Shown: positions 7,188 through 15,508, counted from the stretch's first letter. The stretch: 19,605 bases of DNA from an uncultured Eubacteriales bacterium (GCA_900543755.1 UQSP01000039.1:1-19605), one strand, 5' to 3'. Numbers and translations are program-made. The notes: generated by a model from the letters alone, not told the origin.

Positions 7188-9105
7188 TAATTCGCGCTAA
7201 ATCCGAAGAAAGCTCGCTGCCTGCAAGCGCTGCCGTCTGTTCTTTGCATGTTGAATCCGTAAGCGTCGAATAGCCCTTAAGTTTATTCAATTCGGCTTTT
7301 TCAGCCGCTTCAATTGCTGCGGCTAAAGCAAGTTTACCCGAACCTAAAGATAACGGAGGGTTATAAACGCCGCTGAGCCTTGACGAAAATTCGTTTCTCC
7401 ACCCCGAAACAATTTCGTCCACTCTGTCCTCAAGTGTAGGAACGTTTTTAAGCGCCTGACGGCAAGTTTCTACTTCCGCCCGCATTTTCTGTTCGTTTTT
7501 ACCTGCTTCTTTTAACTTTTGCAATGATGAATTATAAGAAGAAAACAGTTTGTCCCAGTCTTCGGCAACGTATTGCACCGAAGAATATTCTTCAAATATA
7601 TTTTGAATTTGCAGGACGTAAGGTTTTGCTATTTCCTCGGCCGTAAGCTCCCAAACGGCGTAAAGAATTACGGTTTCGCCCTCGGCAAAAGCAAGATTAA
7701 GCACTGCCTGTCGGTCGGTAAAAGCGACTTTTCCGTCGGAAGTATAAGCCCAACCGATAAAATCGTATTTAGGACGCGCGAATAAGTTTTCGGGAAGAGG
7801 CATCGATTGCCCGTATTTTAAGGTAATCTGTTCCATTTCGCCCGATGCGTCCGAAGCGTTTGAATCGAATTTCAGGTTATAGGAAACGGCTTCCCACTGC
7901 GCGTAAAGCGTTACTTTGTCGCCGTTGTATTTTTTACCCGCAAGGTTGATTACGCTTTCGCCCGCGGAATAAATTTCAGAAGGATTGTAAGCGTCAGTCC
8001 CCCACCCGATGAAGGTATAACCTTTTTTAACGGGAATATTGTCTGGCAAGGCAGTTTCCAGGTCGTAATAAGTAACTACAGACGAAGGAAGTCCGCTGCC
8101 GCCGTTTCCCTCAAAATTTACGGTATATTTGTTGGGTACCCTTTTGCCGTAAAGAGTCTGACCTTGCGCAGTAACGTCTGAAGTTATAGGCTGAGTGTAA
8201 AGCTCGTCGGCATACCATTCCATATTTTCATAACCGGCAATGGGCTCCTGTTCGGCAAAATCGTCGTAATAAACCGTAAACCCGTCAATTACAGGCAAAA
8301 TAATTTCTCTTACGTCGTTGTTACGCACCACAAAGCCGCTGCCTTTAAGATTAAGGTTTTTACTCATGTCCAGTTTGGTAAGCTTATTATGGTCGATATG
8401 CAAAAATTCAAGCTCGCTGAGCCCGGTAACGTCAATATCCGTAATCAGATTGTCAAACGTTTCGATAAACTTAAGCTTTTTATTTGTGCTTAAATCAAGA
8501 CTTTTAAGCAAGTTGTGTCTGCTGTACAATGTGGTTAATTCCGTAAGCCCCGTAAGATCCAGCTCCGAAAGATAATTAAATTCGCAGAATAAGGTTTCTG
8601 CTTTACTTAATCCGTAAACTTTAAGAAGCGTCAAACGGTTATAGGAACAGTTTATATAATTTAATTCGGTGTTATCGGTAAGGTCTAAAGACACAATTTC
8701 ATGATTGGGCACTATAAGTTGGGTAATTGCGGTAAAACAGCTGATTCCCTCCAAACTTTTTATTCTTAACCCGTCGGAAGGCAGAATATAAACTGAAGTT
8801 ATTGCGCTGATTTCCTCCCGGGTAAGTACGCCGTCTGCGCCCGCTCCGCCGAGATTGGCAGAGTTTAATATCCAGTTCCTGAAAACCGAATCGGGAAAAT
8901 TTTCTTCACTTACGGCAACGTCGCCTTCTTTGCTTGTAACGTCCGCTTCTTGCGCATAAGCGTAATTTGCCGCATTAATCTTATTAGTCGCAATACGCCC
9001 GTCACTGTTTTCTGCATACACCGCGGCTGATAAAACAAGACCTGCCGTTAAAGCGATAAGCAACAAAATTAATCTTAAAAATATGTTATGCCCTGATGCT
9101 TTCAT
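7114..9105 (-). pseudogene. Secreted leucine-rich-repeat protein with two InlB B-repeats, N-terminal part (frameshifted)
   Basis: Extracellular binding or adhesion protein. From the ATG at 9105 it has a signal peptide (MKASGHNIFLRLILLLIALT, cleavage probably after AVYA) and a short FPDSVFRNWILNS...DGVLTREEI region resembling an EF-hand/dockerin-like motif. About eight LRR units follow (LDLTDNTELNYINCSYNRL, LDLTGLTELTTLYSRHNLL and similar), then two Listeria-Bacteroides repeats (YTVNFEGNGG...GYTFIGWG...VTLYAQWE and YNLKFDSN...YDFIGWAY...VILYAVWE), then a helical region. The frame runs off after NVFFKRVR into a stop at 7114; the natural continuation is in the next frame. A TTG 36 bases further up is possible, but neither start has a good ribosome binding site. 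It lies 161 bases after the glycosidase gene with no clear promoter or terminator between, so it may be the last gene of that operon. Ligand unknown. Confidence 0.85.
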
Positions 9106-9266
9106 GTTTTTTTTTGCTACCGAAAGACATAAACAATGCAAGAGTCTTAAATAAAACGATTAGAAAAATTAAAAATCATATTTTCAGCATTTCGGTTTTA
9201 CGACATGGGCAAACAAAATCGGCATTGTTAGTTTAAAACGCTTATTTACCGCTTATTTTACTTGAG

Positions 9267-10400
9267 TTACGGCTTATATACAGCGTCGGCAAAGACGTTT
9301 ATGCGCTTTATAAGCTCGATTTCTTCAGGGTCGTAAGGACGGTGACTTATGCGGAAAAGGTCGTGCATCCATTTAGTCAAATCCCACTCCTTAGGAGCGG
9401 TTCCGTTTTCCACGCTCTGCCACATGGACTCCCACGGCTCGAACGTCTGGCTTTTTCCTGCGACAAGACCCCAGCAATAACAGTTGACTTTTTCCGCCAT
9501 CATAAGCGGATATTGATCGAAAATGCTGTTGTTCTGAATCCTGTTAAGCCATTCGGTATTGAAAAGCGGACGGTTGTATTTGTTTTTAAGCACTTTGATA
9601 AGCGCAGCCGACCTTGTAAATATGCCGTAATCATGGTAACTTATTACGTCGCTTAAGTCAAGCGCCGCTTGCTGTATTTCCCCGCAATTTCCCGTAAAAT
9701 ACAGCTCGCCTTTTTCAAAATCGATGTCGTAACTCCATATCCCCGCGGTAAGCGGCTGTATTGGGTTTTCATTCCTTGCCGCGGCGAACATCTCCCGCAT
9801 GGCGTCAAGACTCATGGAGCCGCGCCTGCCGTTTCCCGGTTCGTTAAAAATATCCAGAACGACCACTCTTTCGTCGTCGGCATAGCGTTTAACTATTTCC
9901 TTTGTCATGGCGATAAGATTCCTGCGTCCGTCGGGTTCGTCTACAAAGGGGTTATACCCCGTTTCGCCGTAACTTTTATGCGGAGTATTTTTTACGCCGC
10001 CGTGATACCCTAAGTCAAGCGGCTGCGGGCCGTAGACTACGGGTACAAAAAGCGATTTAGGCGGGCAACAGTCGTTGCCGAAAGACAACATGGTTTTTAT
10101 ACCGCTTTTATAAGCAAGCTCTATTATCTTTTCAAGACGCGCCATATATCCGTCGTGCTGGTCGCGCCACACCTCACACGAATTGATAAGCCGCATAGTG
10201 TTAAACCCTATGCTTGCGGCAAGAGCAAACTCCGACTCCATTAAGGGCAAATGGTCTGTAAATCCGTATTCCTGAAAAATTTCCACACTGTTACGGCAAT
10301 CGGCGGGACGGTAATTGAACCCCCTTAACCAACCTTGTTTTTTGCTCCAGTCATTGGCTTTTTCGGCGCTCCACTTATCCATAAATTTTTTCTCCTCCAT
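9267..10400 (-). CDS. GH5-like cytoplasmic beta-glycosidase (cellulase-like family)
   Basis: Retaining TIM-barrel glycoside hydrolase of clan A type, resembling proteins often annotated as 1,4-beta-xylanase or cellulase-like. About 377 residues. The acid/base Glu is in LDIFNEPGNG (about residue 187) and the nucleophile Glu in RPLFNTEWLNR (about 283). Other family features are LRGFNYRPAD and GFNTMRLI near the N-terminus, VISYHDYG, and NCYCWGLVAGKSQTFEPW before the C-terminus. There is no signal peptide, so it should act inside the cell on an imported oligosaccharide or glycoside. The start is ambiguous between the ATGs at 10400 and 10382, because an 18-base tandem duplication has copied both the AGGAG site and the ATG in frame. 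It is 84 bases downstream of the activase with no promoter of its own, so it probably belongs to the glycyl radical enzyme operon. Its exact substrate is not readable. Confidence 0.88.
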   Translation of the reverse strand: MEEKKFMDKWSAEKANDWSKKQGWLRGFNYRPADCRNSVEIFQEYGFTDHLPLMESEFALAASIGFNTMRLINSCEVWRDQHDGYMARLEKIIELAYKSGIKTMLSFGNDCCPPKSLFVPVVYGPQPLDLGYHGGVKNTPHKSYGETGYNPFVDEPDGRRNLIAMTKEIVKRYADDERVVVLDIFNEPGNGRRGSMSLDAMREMFAAARNENPIQPLTAGIWSYDIDFEKGELYFTGNCGEIQQAALDLSDVISYHDYGIFTRSAALIKVLKNKYNRPLFNTEWLNRIQNNSIFDQYPLMMAEKVNCYCWGLVAGKSQTFEPWESMWQSVENGTAPKEWDLTKWMHDLFRISHRPYDPEEIELIKRINVFADAVYKP

Positions 10401-10414
10401 AAATTTTTTCTCCT
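10379..10414 (-). repeat. 18-bp tandem duplication of ribosome binding site and start codon
   Basis: Two exact 18-base copies, 10379-10396 and 10397-10414, each reading AGGAGAAAAAATTTATGG on the minus strand. Each contains an AGGAG site nine bases before an ATG. Because 18 is a multiple of three, both ATGs are in frame with the glycosidase, so the gene has two consecutive complete initiation sites. Confidence 0.9.
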
Positions 10415-10484
10415 GCGATTTTTTCGTCAATCCGATTGATTTTGTCATGCGGATTGTAATAAACATTTATAAATTTGACTGTCT

Positions 10485-11273
10485 TCATAAACACTGCCGC
10501 TTCACGTTAAAATACGATAAAGCCGTTTTTTTCGATTCGCCCATGGAGTGATATTTCAAATACTCGGTTTCAACGTTCTTATCGGCAAGATAATCCCTTA
10601 TCTTTTTCATTTCACCGTCGTCCGAATTAAATCCGTCTATAACGGGTACGCGAACGATTACACGCTTATCGGTTTTGATTAACTTTTCAAAGTTTTTAAG
10701 TATAATACCGTTGTCTTTTCCCGTAAACTTTTTGTGGCGGTCGGCAGATATACATTTTATGTCGTACAAAAACACGTCGGCATACGGTATTACCGCTTCG
10801 AAATATTCATAGGGGACGCAACCTGCAGTATCTATGGCAACGGATATATTAGCGTTTCGGCACATTTTTGCAACGCCAGCCAAAAATTCGGGATACAGCA
10901 TACACTCGCCGCCCGAAAATGTTACTCCGCCCCCGCAAGCGTCGTAAAAAAGCTTGTCCTTTTTTATTTCATCGAAAATTTCGTCCATAGACAAACTTTT
11001 GCCGTATATTTTTCTTGCGCCCGTTTTACATACCGATACGCAAGCGCCGCACAAAAGACATTCGTTGTTTCCCTTAGGGCATACCCTGGCGCAGGCGCCG
11101 CACCCCGAACATTTTTCCCCAAAAAAAGCAAGCTGAGGAAACGGCGACTTGCCTTCGGGGTTATGGCACCACGCGCAGTCAAGGTTGCAACCCTTGAAAA
11201 ATACTGTAGTCCTTATTCCCGGGCCGTCTACTGTCGAACCTCTTACGATGTCGAATATCAAAGGAACTTTCAT
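10485..11273 (-). CDS. Glycyl radical enzyme activating protein (radical SAM, two extra 4Fe-4S clusters)
   Basis: Radical-SAM activase that uses S-adenosylmethionine to abstract a hydrogen from the glycine of the partner glycyl radical enzyme. 262 residues. DGPGIRTTVFFKGC leads to the CX3CX2C site (Cys 29, 33, 36; GCNLDCAWCHNPEG). Next comes a ferredoxin-like insert with two clusters: Cys 55, 58, 61, 65 and Cys 72, 75, 78, 82. The SAM-binding GGE appears in GGGVTFSGGECMLYP. Plain pyruvate formate-lyase activases lack that insert; activases of dehydratase- and decarboxylase-type glycyl radical enzymes have it. It is short for the two-cluster type, which is often about 300 residues. It starts 20 bases after the aldo/keto reductase with no clear ribosome binding site, so it may depend on coupled translation. 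Its target is almost surely the glycyl radical enzyme two genes upstream. Confidence 0.93.
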   Translation of the reverse strand: MKVPLIFDIVRGSTVDGPGIRTTVFFKGCNLDCAWCHNPEGKSPFPQLAFFGEKCSGCGACARVCPKGNNECLLCGACVSVCKTGARKIYGKSLSMDEIFDEIKKDKLFYDACGGGVTFSGGECMLYPEFLAGVAKMCRNANISVAIDTAGCVPYEYFEAVIPYADVFLYDIKCISADRHKKFTGKDNGIILKNFEKLIKTDKRVIVRVPVIDGFNSDDGEMKKIRDYLADKNVETEYLKYHSMGESKKTALSYFNVKRQCL

Positions 11274-11293
11274 TTTTCACAATCCGAAAGAGC

Positions 11294-12226
11294 TTAAGCT
11301 TTAGTAAGCGTTTCCATTTCTTCGTCGGTTAATTCTATTTCGCAGCCGTTGAGATTTTCCGTAAAATGCCGTGCGTTAGACGACGCAAAAAGCGGTATGA
11401 CCGTAGGATAATCTTTGACTCGGTAAAGATTTACCATCCATGCGACAACCAATGCGTTTGCCGATACACCCTTATCCGCAGCCATCTCGGTTAAAGTATC
11501 GTAACGGCTACCCAGAACGTAATCGGGGGCAAATCGCGATTTATCCGCATATCCGCCGCCCGCAAGACACGAATACGCGACAAGCGGCAATTTACGGTCG
11601 CAAAGAAAACGTAATCTTTCGCGCGAAGTGAACTCGTTATACTTATATTTAGGCGGACACGCAGCCGAAGACTGCAAATAAGAAAACCTTTGCTGCATTG
11701 CCTGAAAGCTTACGAAACCGCGCTCTTTTGCGACAAGATTGGCGTCCATAAAACGCCAGACGTCGTAATTGCTTGCGGCAATCACGCGCACCTTGCCCTT
11801 TTTTACAAGCGAATCGAACGCTTCCATGGTTTCTTCAAGCGGCGTAGTCGGATCGTCGGTGTGCGCGTAATAGACGTCGACGTAATCTGTGTTCAGTTTC
11901 CTGAGGCTTTCGTCTATCCAATATTCGATTTGCTCTTTTTTAAGCCCCTGCCCTTTGCCGTGGCGGTCGAATCCGACTTTTGTGGCGATAATCAGTTTAT
12001 CCCTGTTTCCGCGCAAACGAAGCCACTTACCTAAAGTGGTTTCGCTTTCGTCGCCCGTGCCCAGCCAATGAGCGTAATTATTGGACGTATCTATAAAATT
12101 TCCGCCACCCTCGACAAATGCGTCAAGCACCTCAAAAGAATTTTTTTCGTCAGTCGAAGTGCCGAAATTCATGGCGCCGAGACACACTTCGCTTACTCTT
12201 AATCCGCCGAAATCTGTTTGTTTCAA
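11294..12226 (-). CDS. Aldo/keto reductase
   Basis: NAD(P)H-dependent carbonyl reductase with a TIM-barrel fold, cytosolic. 310 residues, normal for the family. The catalytic tetrad is complete: Asp 46 and Tyr 51 (NFIDTSNNYAHW), Lys 83 (IATKVG) and His 122 (YYAHTDDP). The cofactor end shows VIPLFASSNARHFTENL. It resembles the YajO/general-stress AKR group. It starts with TTG at 12226, the first three bases of the TTGA that also contains the TGA stop of the glycyl radical enzyme; AGGATG lies about seven bases upstream inside that gene, so translation is coupled. The context makes it a likely redox partner for the product or the substrate of the glycyl radical enzyme, for example reducing an aldehyde or ketone. 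The direction is unknown. Confidence 0.93.
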   Translation of the reverse strand: MKQTDFGGLRVSEVCLGAMNFGTSTDEKNSFEVLDAFVEGGGNFIDTSNNYAHWLGTGDESETTLGKWLRLRGNRDKLIIATKVGFDRHGKGQGLKKEQIEYWIDESLRKLNTDYVDVYYAHTDDPTTPLEETMEAFDSLVKKGKVRVIAASNYDVWRFMDANLVAKERGFVSFQAMQQRFSYLQSSAACPPKYKYNEFTSRERLRFLCDRKLPLVAYSCLAGGGYADKSRFAPDYVLGSRYDTLTEMAADKGVSANALVVAWMVNLYRVKDYPTVIPLFASSNARHFTENLNGCEIELTDEEMETLTKA

Positions 12227-14457
12227 TTTTTCATCCTCGCTATAACGTAATCTTGTACGGCTTTCGTCATGTCGACGAAAATTCCGCTGTAACCCGTAAC
12301 GCGCACCGTAAGGTCACGGTGATTTTCGGGGTGAATTTGTGCGTCGATAAGCTCGTTAACGTCCTGGCAAGACACCTGGACGTGAAGTCCGCCGTTATCG
12401 AAATAAGTTTTCAGAATGTTTTCAAAAAGTTTTTCGCCTTTTTCCCCGGCAAACATCGCGGGCTGAACGTCCAGATTAAGCGAACCTGATGCAAAACCGC
12501 GGAAAGGCAGATGCAAAAGCGAGCCGAGCATTCCGGTAAGTCCTTTCGAACAAGAGCCGAACTGCGGGCGAGAATTCTGTGAGAAAGGCTGCCCGCTGAG
12601 TCTTCCGTCTGCGCTTGCGCCGAAACACTCGCCCATTTTAATATTATGCGTATCGCTTTGAATGGACGGCATGAGAATTATTCCGTATTTTTCCGCATAA
12701 GGTTTGCTTTCGTCACGCAGAATTTTGAGATATTCGTTTGCCAATCTTTCCGCATGACGGTTGCTTAAGTCGCCGTCGCTGCCGAACTTCTCGGCATTTC
12801 TGCACATAGCGAGAACATCGTCGTAACCGACAAAATTCGCCTCCAAGGCTTTAAGCAATGTTTCGGCGGTTATTTTTTTGTCGCGCAAAACGAGAACGTC
12901 TACCGCCGTAAAGCAGTCGACAACGCTTGCAAAACACATAAACGACTGAATTTCAAAATGGTATTTGGCGGCGGACGCGTTGTTTGCCGTTGCCGTCAGC
13001 ACAGGCTGAATTCTGAAACAATCTCCGAAAGTGAGAATTTTAGACGGATGGCGATTTCTCACGATTAATTCAAGCCTTATACGGTCAAGCTTAATTCTGA
13101 CAAATTCTCTTACGCGCTTAAAGAATGCCGAATAAAGGTCATCAATATCGAAACTTTCTTTTTCCTGCGTTACGGTTTTAAATGCTTTTGTAAAGTCTTC
13201 CACCCAGCCGCCCGAAGAATTTGTCCGCATATAATGCACTTCCAGTTTTTCGCGTTCATCCTCCGTCATTTCGGGGCAAAAATGACTTGAATGAGGCGAC
13301 GACAACATCCAGCAGGAATCCTTGCCCAGTCCCGCCCAGTTACAGCCGAAATGTTCGTAATTGCGCGCGTCCGCTATATCTACGCCCATGGCGGAAAACG
13401 CGGAAATCACATCGTTGTCGTTGTATATCATCAGCGACGAACTTTGAAGCGCTTTTTTGCAGATAACGGACCAAAGCTCGGGATAATCGTCCGCCATGCC
13501 CTCATAATAGCGCACAACGAAAACGGGGTTTTTAAAGCGCGGCTCGATACATTCCGCCATAAGCAAAGTCAGCTCGTTGACGGCGGGCTTGCCGTATTCG
13601 TCGGTGCCCGCAATCGCAAGATATTGAGGCGCGTCGAAATTGAGTATGCGCGAAAAGCCCGTGGTTGTCGCCTCATCGCCCAGCTGATGTTCTCCCCTGC
13701 CCATTATGAGATTATGCTTGCAATAGTAATCCGTTAATATTTCCTTCGCATCGTCGCGCGTAATCTCCCCGCTTTCGATATCTTTTTTGTACAAAGGGTA
13801 AAGATAACGGTCAAGTCTTCCCAGGCTTAAAGTCGGATTTTCGGTAATATACGCGCAGTCTATAAACGCCACTATCCATAAAAGCTGAACCGCCGCCCTG
13901 AAACTTTGGGGCGCGCTTTGAGTAAGCGAACGCAAAACGGAGGCAAGCTCGGTTTTCCCTGAATTTTCGGCGCTTTCGGCATATCTCGAAATAAAGTTAA
14001 TCAATGCGTCGCAAAAAAGGATTGCTCCGCGCAGAAACGCTTTTTTGTCCTCTTGAGTCTGCTTTTCAAGGCTTTCTTCAGCTCGCTTTTTTAGGCCCGT
14101 AAGTCCCGAATTTATAAGGTCTTCCCAGTCCAGCGTGCAGTGACCCGTTTCAAAAACCGCGGTACGGTACACGTTTGAGGGGTCATGAATAAAATTTTGG
14201 AAAAACAGCTCCTCTTCTTCCGTCAATTCTTTGTCTGTGTATCTGCCTGCGATAACATCGTTCGCTTTAATCGGGACGTCCACACGCGACAAAAAATCAA
14301 ACATTATTTTTCCGAAACGTTCGGGCTGAGATAAACTCCTATAAGCGTCTTTTAACGAAGCAAAAATTTCCACCCGCTGAAAACTTGTGCTTTTTACGGG
14401 TTTTTCCGTTAATGCTTTGATTGCCTCTGTAACATTATTCGTTAACAATCTTTTCAC
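12223..14457 (-). CDS. Glycyl radical enzyme of the pyruvate formate-lyase family, function unassigned
   Basis: Oxygen-sensitive radical enzyme using a glycyl radical and a thiyl radical, cytosolic. 744 residues, near full length. The glycyl radical loop is LTVRVTGYSGIF with the radical glycine at about 722, preceded by VQVSCQDVNELIDAQIHPEN. The CFGASADGRLSGQPFSQNS block (611-629) is the conserved ECFG/DGR region of the family. The thiyl cysteine is about Cys 372 in YEHFGCNWAGLGKDS. It is not a canonical pyruvate formate-lyase (no Cys-Cys pair), and it lacks the Glu of the G-C-V-E motif found in choline lyase and the glycerol, propanediol and hydroxyproline dehydratases. The start is GTG at 14457 as annotated, but TTG at 14448 has better spacing from GGGGGTG. 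It leads an operon with an aldo/keto reductase (4-base overlap), its activase and a glycosidase. The substrate is unknown. Confidence 0.93.
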   Translation of the reverse strand: MKRLLTNNVTEAIKALTEKPVKSTSFQRVEIFASLKDAYRSLSQPERFGKIMFDFLSRVDVPIKANDVIAGRYTDKELTEEEELFFQNFIHDPSNVYRTAVFETGHCTLDWEDLINSGLTGLKKRAEESLEKQTQEDKKAFLRGAILFCDALINFISRYAESAENSGKTELASVLRSLTQSAPQSFRAAVQLLWIVAFIDCAYITENPTLSLGRLDRYLYPLYKKDIESGEITRDDAKEILTDYYCKHNLIMGRGEHQLGDEATTTGFSRILNFDAPQYLAIAGTDEYGKPAVNELTLLMAECIEPRFKNPVFVVRYYEGMADDYPELWSVICKKALQSSSLMIYNDNDVISAFSAMGVDIADARNYEHFGCNWAGLGKDSCWMLSSPHSSHFCPEMTEDEREKLEVHYMRTNSSGGWVEDFTKAFKTVTQEKESFDIDDLYSAFFKRVREFVRIKLDRIRLELIVRNRHPSKILTFGDCFRIQPVLTATANNASAAKYHFEIQSFMCFASVVDCFTAVDVLVLRDKKITAETLLKALEANFVGYDDVLAMCRNAEKFGSDGDLSNRHAERLANEYLKILRDESKPYAEKYGIILMPSIQSDTHNIKMGECFGASADGRLSGQPFSQNSRPQFGSCSKGLTGMLGSLLHLPFRGFASGSLNLDVQPAMFAGEKGEKLFENILKTYFDNGGLHVQVSCQDVNELIDAQIHPENHRDLTVRVTGYSGIFVDMTKAVQDYVIARMKN

Positions 14458-14537
14458 CCCCAGATAACTGCAAACTTAAAATAATCTTAAAAATATGCCA
14501 AGAAACTATAATTTTTATCTATATTATATTAACCTAT

Positions 14538-14566
14538 ATTATAGCATCATGGCATTTTAATTGCAA
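14538..14566 (-). promoter_or_regulatory. Promoter of the glycyl radical enzyme operon
   Basis: On the minus strand -35 TTGCAA (14561-14566), a 17-base spacer and -10 TATAAT (14538-14543, perfect consensus). It leaves an AT-rich leader of about 75 bases before the start codon. The -35 hexamer lies within one copy of a 12-base direct repeat. Confidence 0.8.
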
Positions 14567-14590
14567 CGGATTTTAAAATTTTAATTGCAA
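14555..14590 (-). repeat. 12-bp direct repeat overlapping the -35 box of the glycyl radical enzyme promoter
   Basis: Two exact copies of TTGCAATTAAAA (minus strand) at 14555-14566 and 14579-14590. Their starts are 24 bases apart, slightly over two helical turns, so they lie on roughly the same face of the DNA. One copy contains the -35 box and the other is just upstream. This resembles paired regulator sites, though the region is AT-rich and chance is possible. Confidence 0.5.
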
Positions 14591-14605
14591 ATGCAAAAAA
14601 ATTTT

Positions 14606-15394
14606 TTATCCCAAAGCCACGTCAAGCACCATCATTACGGCAAAACCTATCATGACGCCCCATGTCCCGAGATGCGGATGCGAAGCAAGATGAGATTCGG
14701 GAATAAGGTCTTCAGCCACCACGAAAATCATAGCGCCTGCGGCAAACGATAAAAGCCACGGCTGAAAAGACGTTAATGCCGCTGCCGCGAAATAACCCAC
14801 AACCGCGAAAACAGGCTCCACCGCGCCGCTTGCCGCGCCGAACAGAAAGGCCTTGCCCCTGCTGCCCGTTTCTTTTTTCAACGGAAGCGAAACCGCCGTC
14901 CCTTCGGGAAAATTCTGTATAGCCATTCCCACTGCTAGCGCAAGCGCGGACACAAAAGCCGCATATTCGCCCACTGCCGCCGCGGCGCCGAAAACAAAGC
15001 CCACGGCAAGTCCTTCGGGAATATTGTGTATGGTTACTGCAAGAAACATTTTTGCGGATTTATTCAATGATGATTTCGGGCCTTCGTCTTCGCACGTTCC
15101 GCAGTGAAAATGAGGTACGATTTTATCAATCAGAACCAAAAACAATCCGCCCGCCAGAAAACCCGCAACCGCAGGGACAAAACTCCATTTACCCCAATCG
15201 CTTGCGCCCTCTATAGACGGAATGATAAGCGACCACACGGACGCCGCTATCATGATTCCCGACGCGAATCCGAGAAAAGCGGTATTGACTTTTTCGGACA
15301 CTTCGCCTTTAAAAAACCATACCGTCGCACTGCCTAAAGCAGTAGCCAAGAATATTATCGAAAAACCTATTACCGTCATTAAGGTAGTGTCCAA
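14606..15394 (-). CDS. ZIP-family divalent metal transporter (ZupT/GufA-like)
   Basis: Integral membrane transporter importing zinc, iron or manganese into the cytoplasm. 262 residues, with about eight membrane helices. The two signature metal-site helices are VTIHNIPEGLAVG (TM4) and AIQNFPEGTAVSL (TM5). A His/Cys-rich stretch in the TM3-TM4 loop (PHFHCGTCEDEG) and a C-terminal SHLASHPHLG may bind metal. The start is TTG at 15394, supported by GGGAGG eight bases upstream; the next ATG (15379) has no such site. It has its own TTGACT-17-TATAAT promoter and sits between the ABC operon and the glycyl radical enzyme operon. I see no terminator between it and the latter, so some read-through into that operon is possible. 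Confidence 0.94.
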   Translation of the reverse strand: MDTTLMTVIGFSIIFLATALGSATVWFFKGEVSEKVNTAFLGFASGIMIAASVWSLIIPSIEGASDWGKWSFVPAVAGFLAGGLFLVLIDKIVPHFHCGTCEDEGPKSSLNKSAKMFLAVTIHNIPEGLAVGFVFGAAAAVGEYAAFVSALALAVGMAIQNFPEGTAVSLPLKKETGSRGKAFLFGAASGAVEPVFAVVGYFAAAALTSFQPWLLSFAAGAMIFVVAEDLIPESHLASHPHLGTWGVMIGFAVMMVLDVALG

Positions 15395-15458
15395 GATTTT
15401 TTCCTCCCGAACGTATTATATAAATGTTTCAGACGCGATTTGTTAATTGACAATTTTA

Positions 15459-15479
15459 CATTCACGCTTACCTTGAATG
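15459..15479. promoter_or_regulatory. Operator-like dyad at the transcription start of the ZIP gene
   Basis: Perfect inverted repeat CATTCA-N9-TGAATG directly downstream of the -10 box, where a bound repressor would block initiation. A metal-responsive repressor (Fur/Zur, DtxR/MntR or ArsR type) would fit a metal transporter, but the motif matches none of their textbook boxes closely. Confidence 0.4.
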
Positions 15480-15508
15480 ATTATATCAAACGGATTATCG
15501 AAAGTCAA
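15480..15508 (-). promoter_or_regulatory. Promoter of the ZIP transporter gene
   Basis: On the minus strand -35 TTGACT (15503-15508), a 17-base spacer and -10 TATAAT (15480-15485), about 86 bases above the TTG start codon. A second TATAAT near 15418 has no recognisable -35. Confidence 0.82.

Noticed and set aside
10734..11297. 187-codon plus-strand open frame
   Set aside because: Antisense to the radical-SAM activase, with no ribosome binding site or family features.
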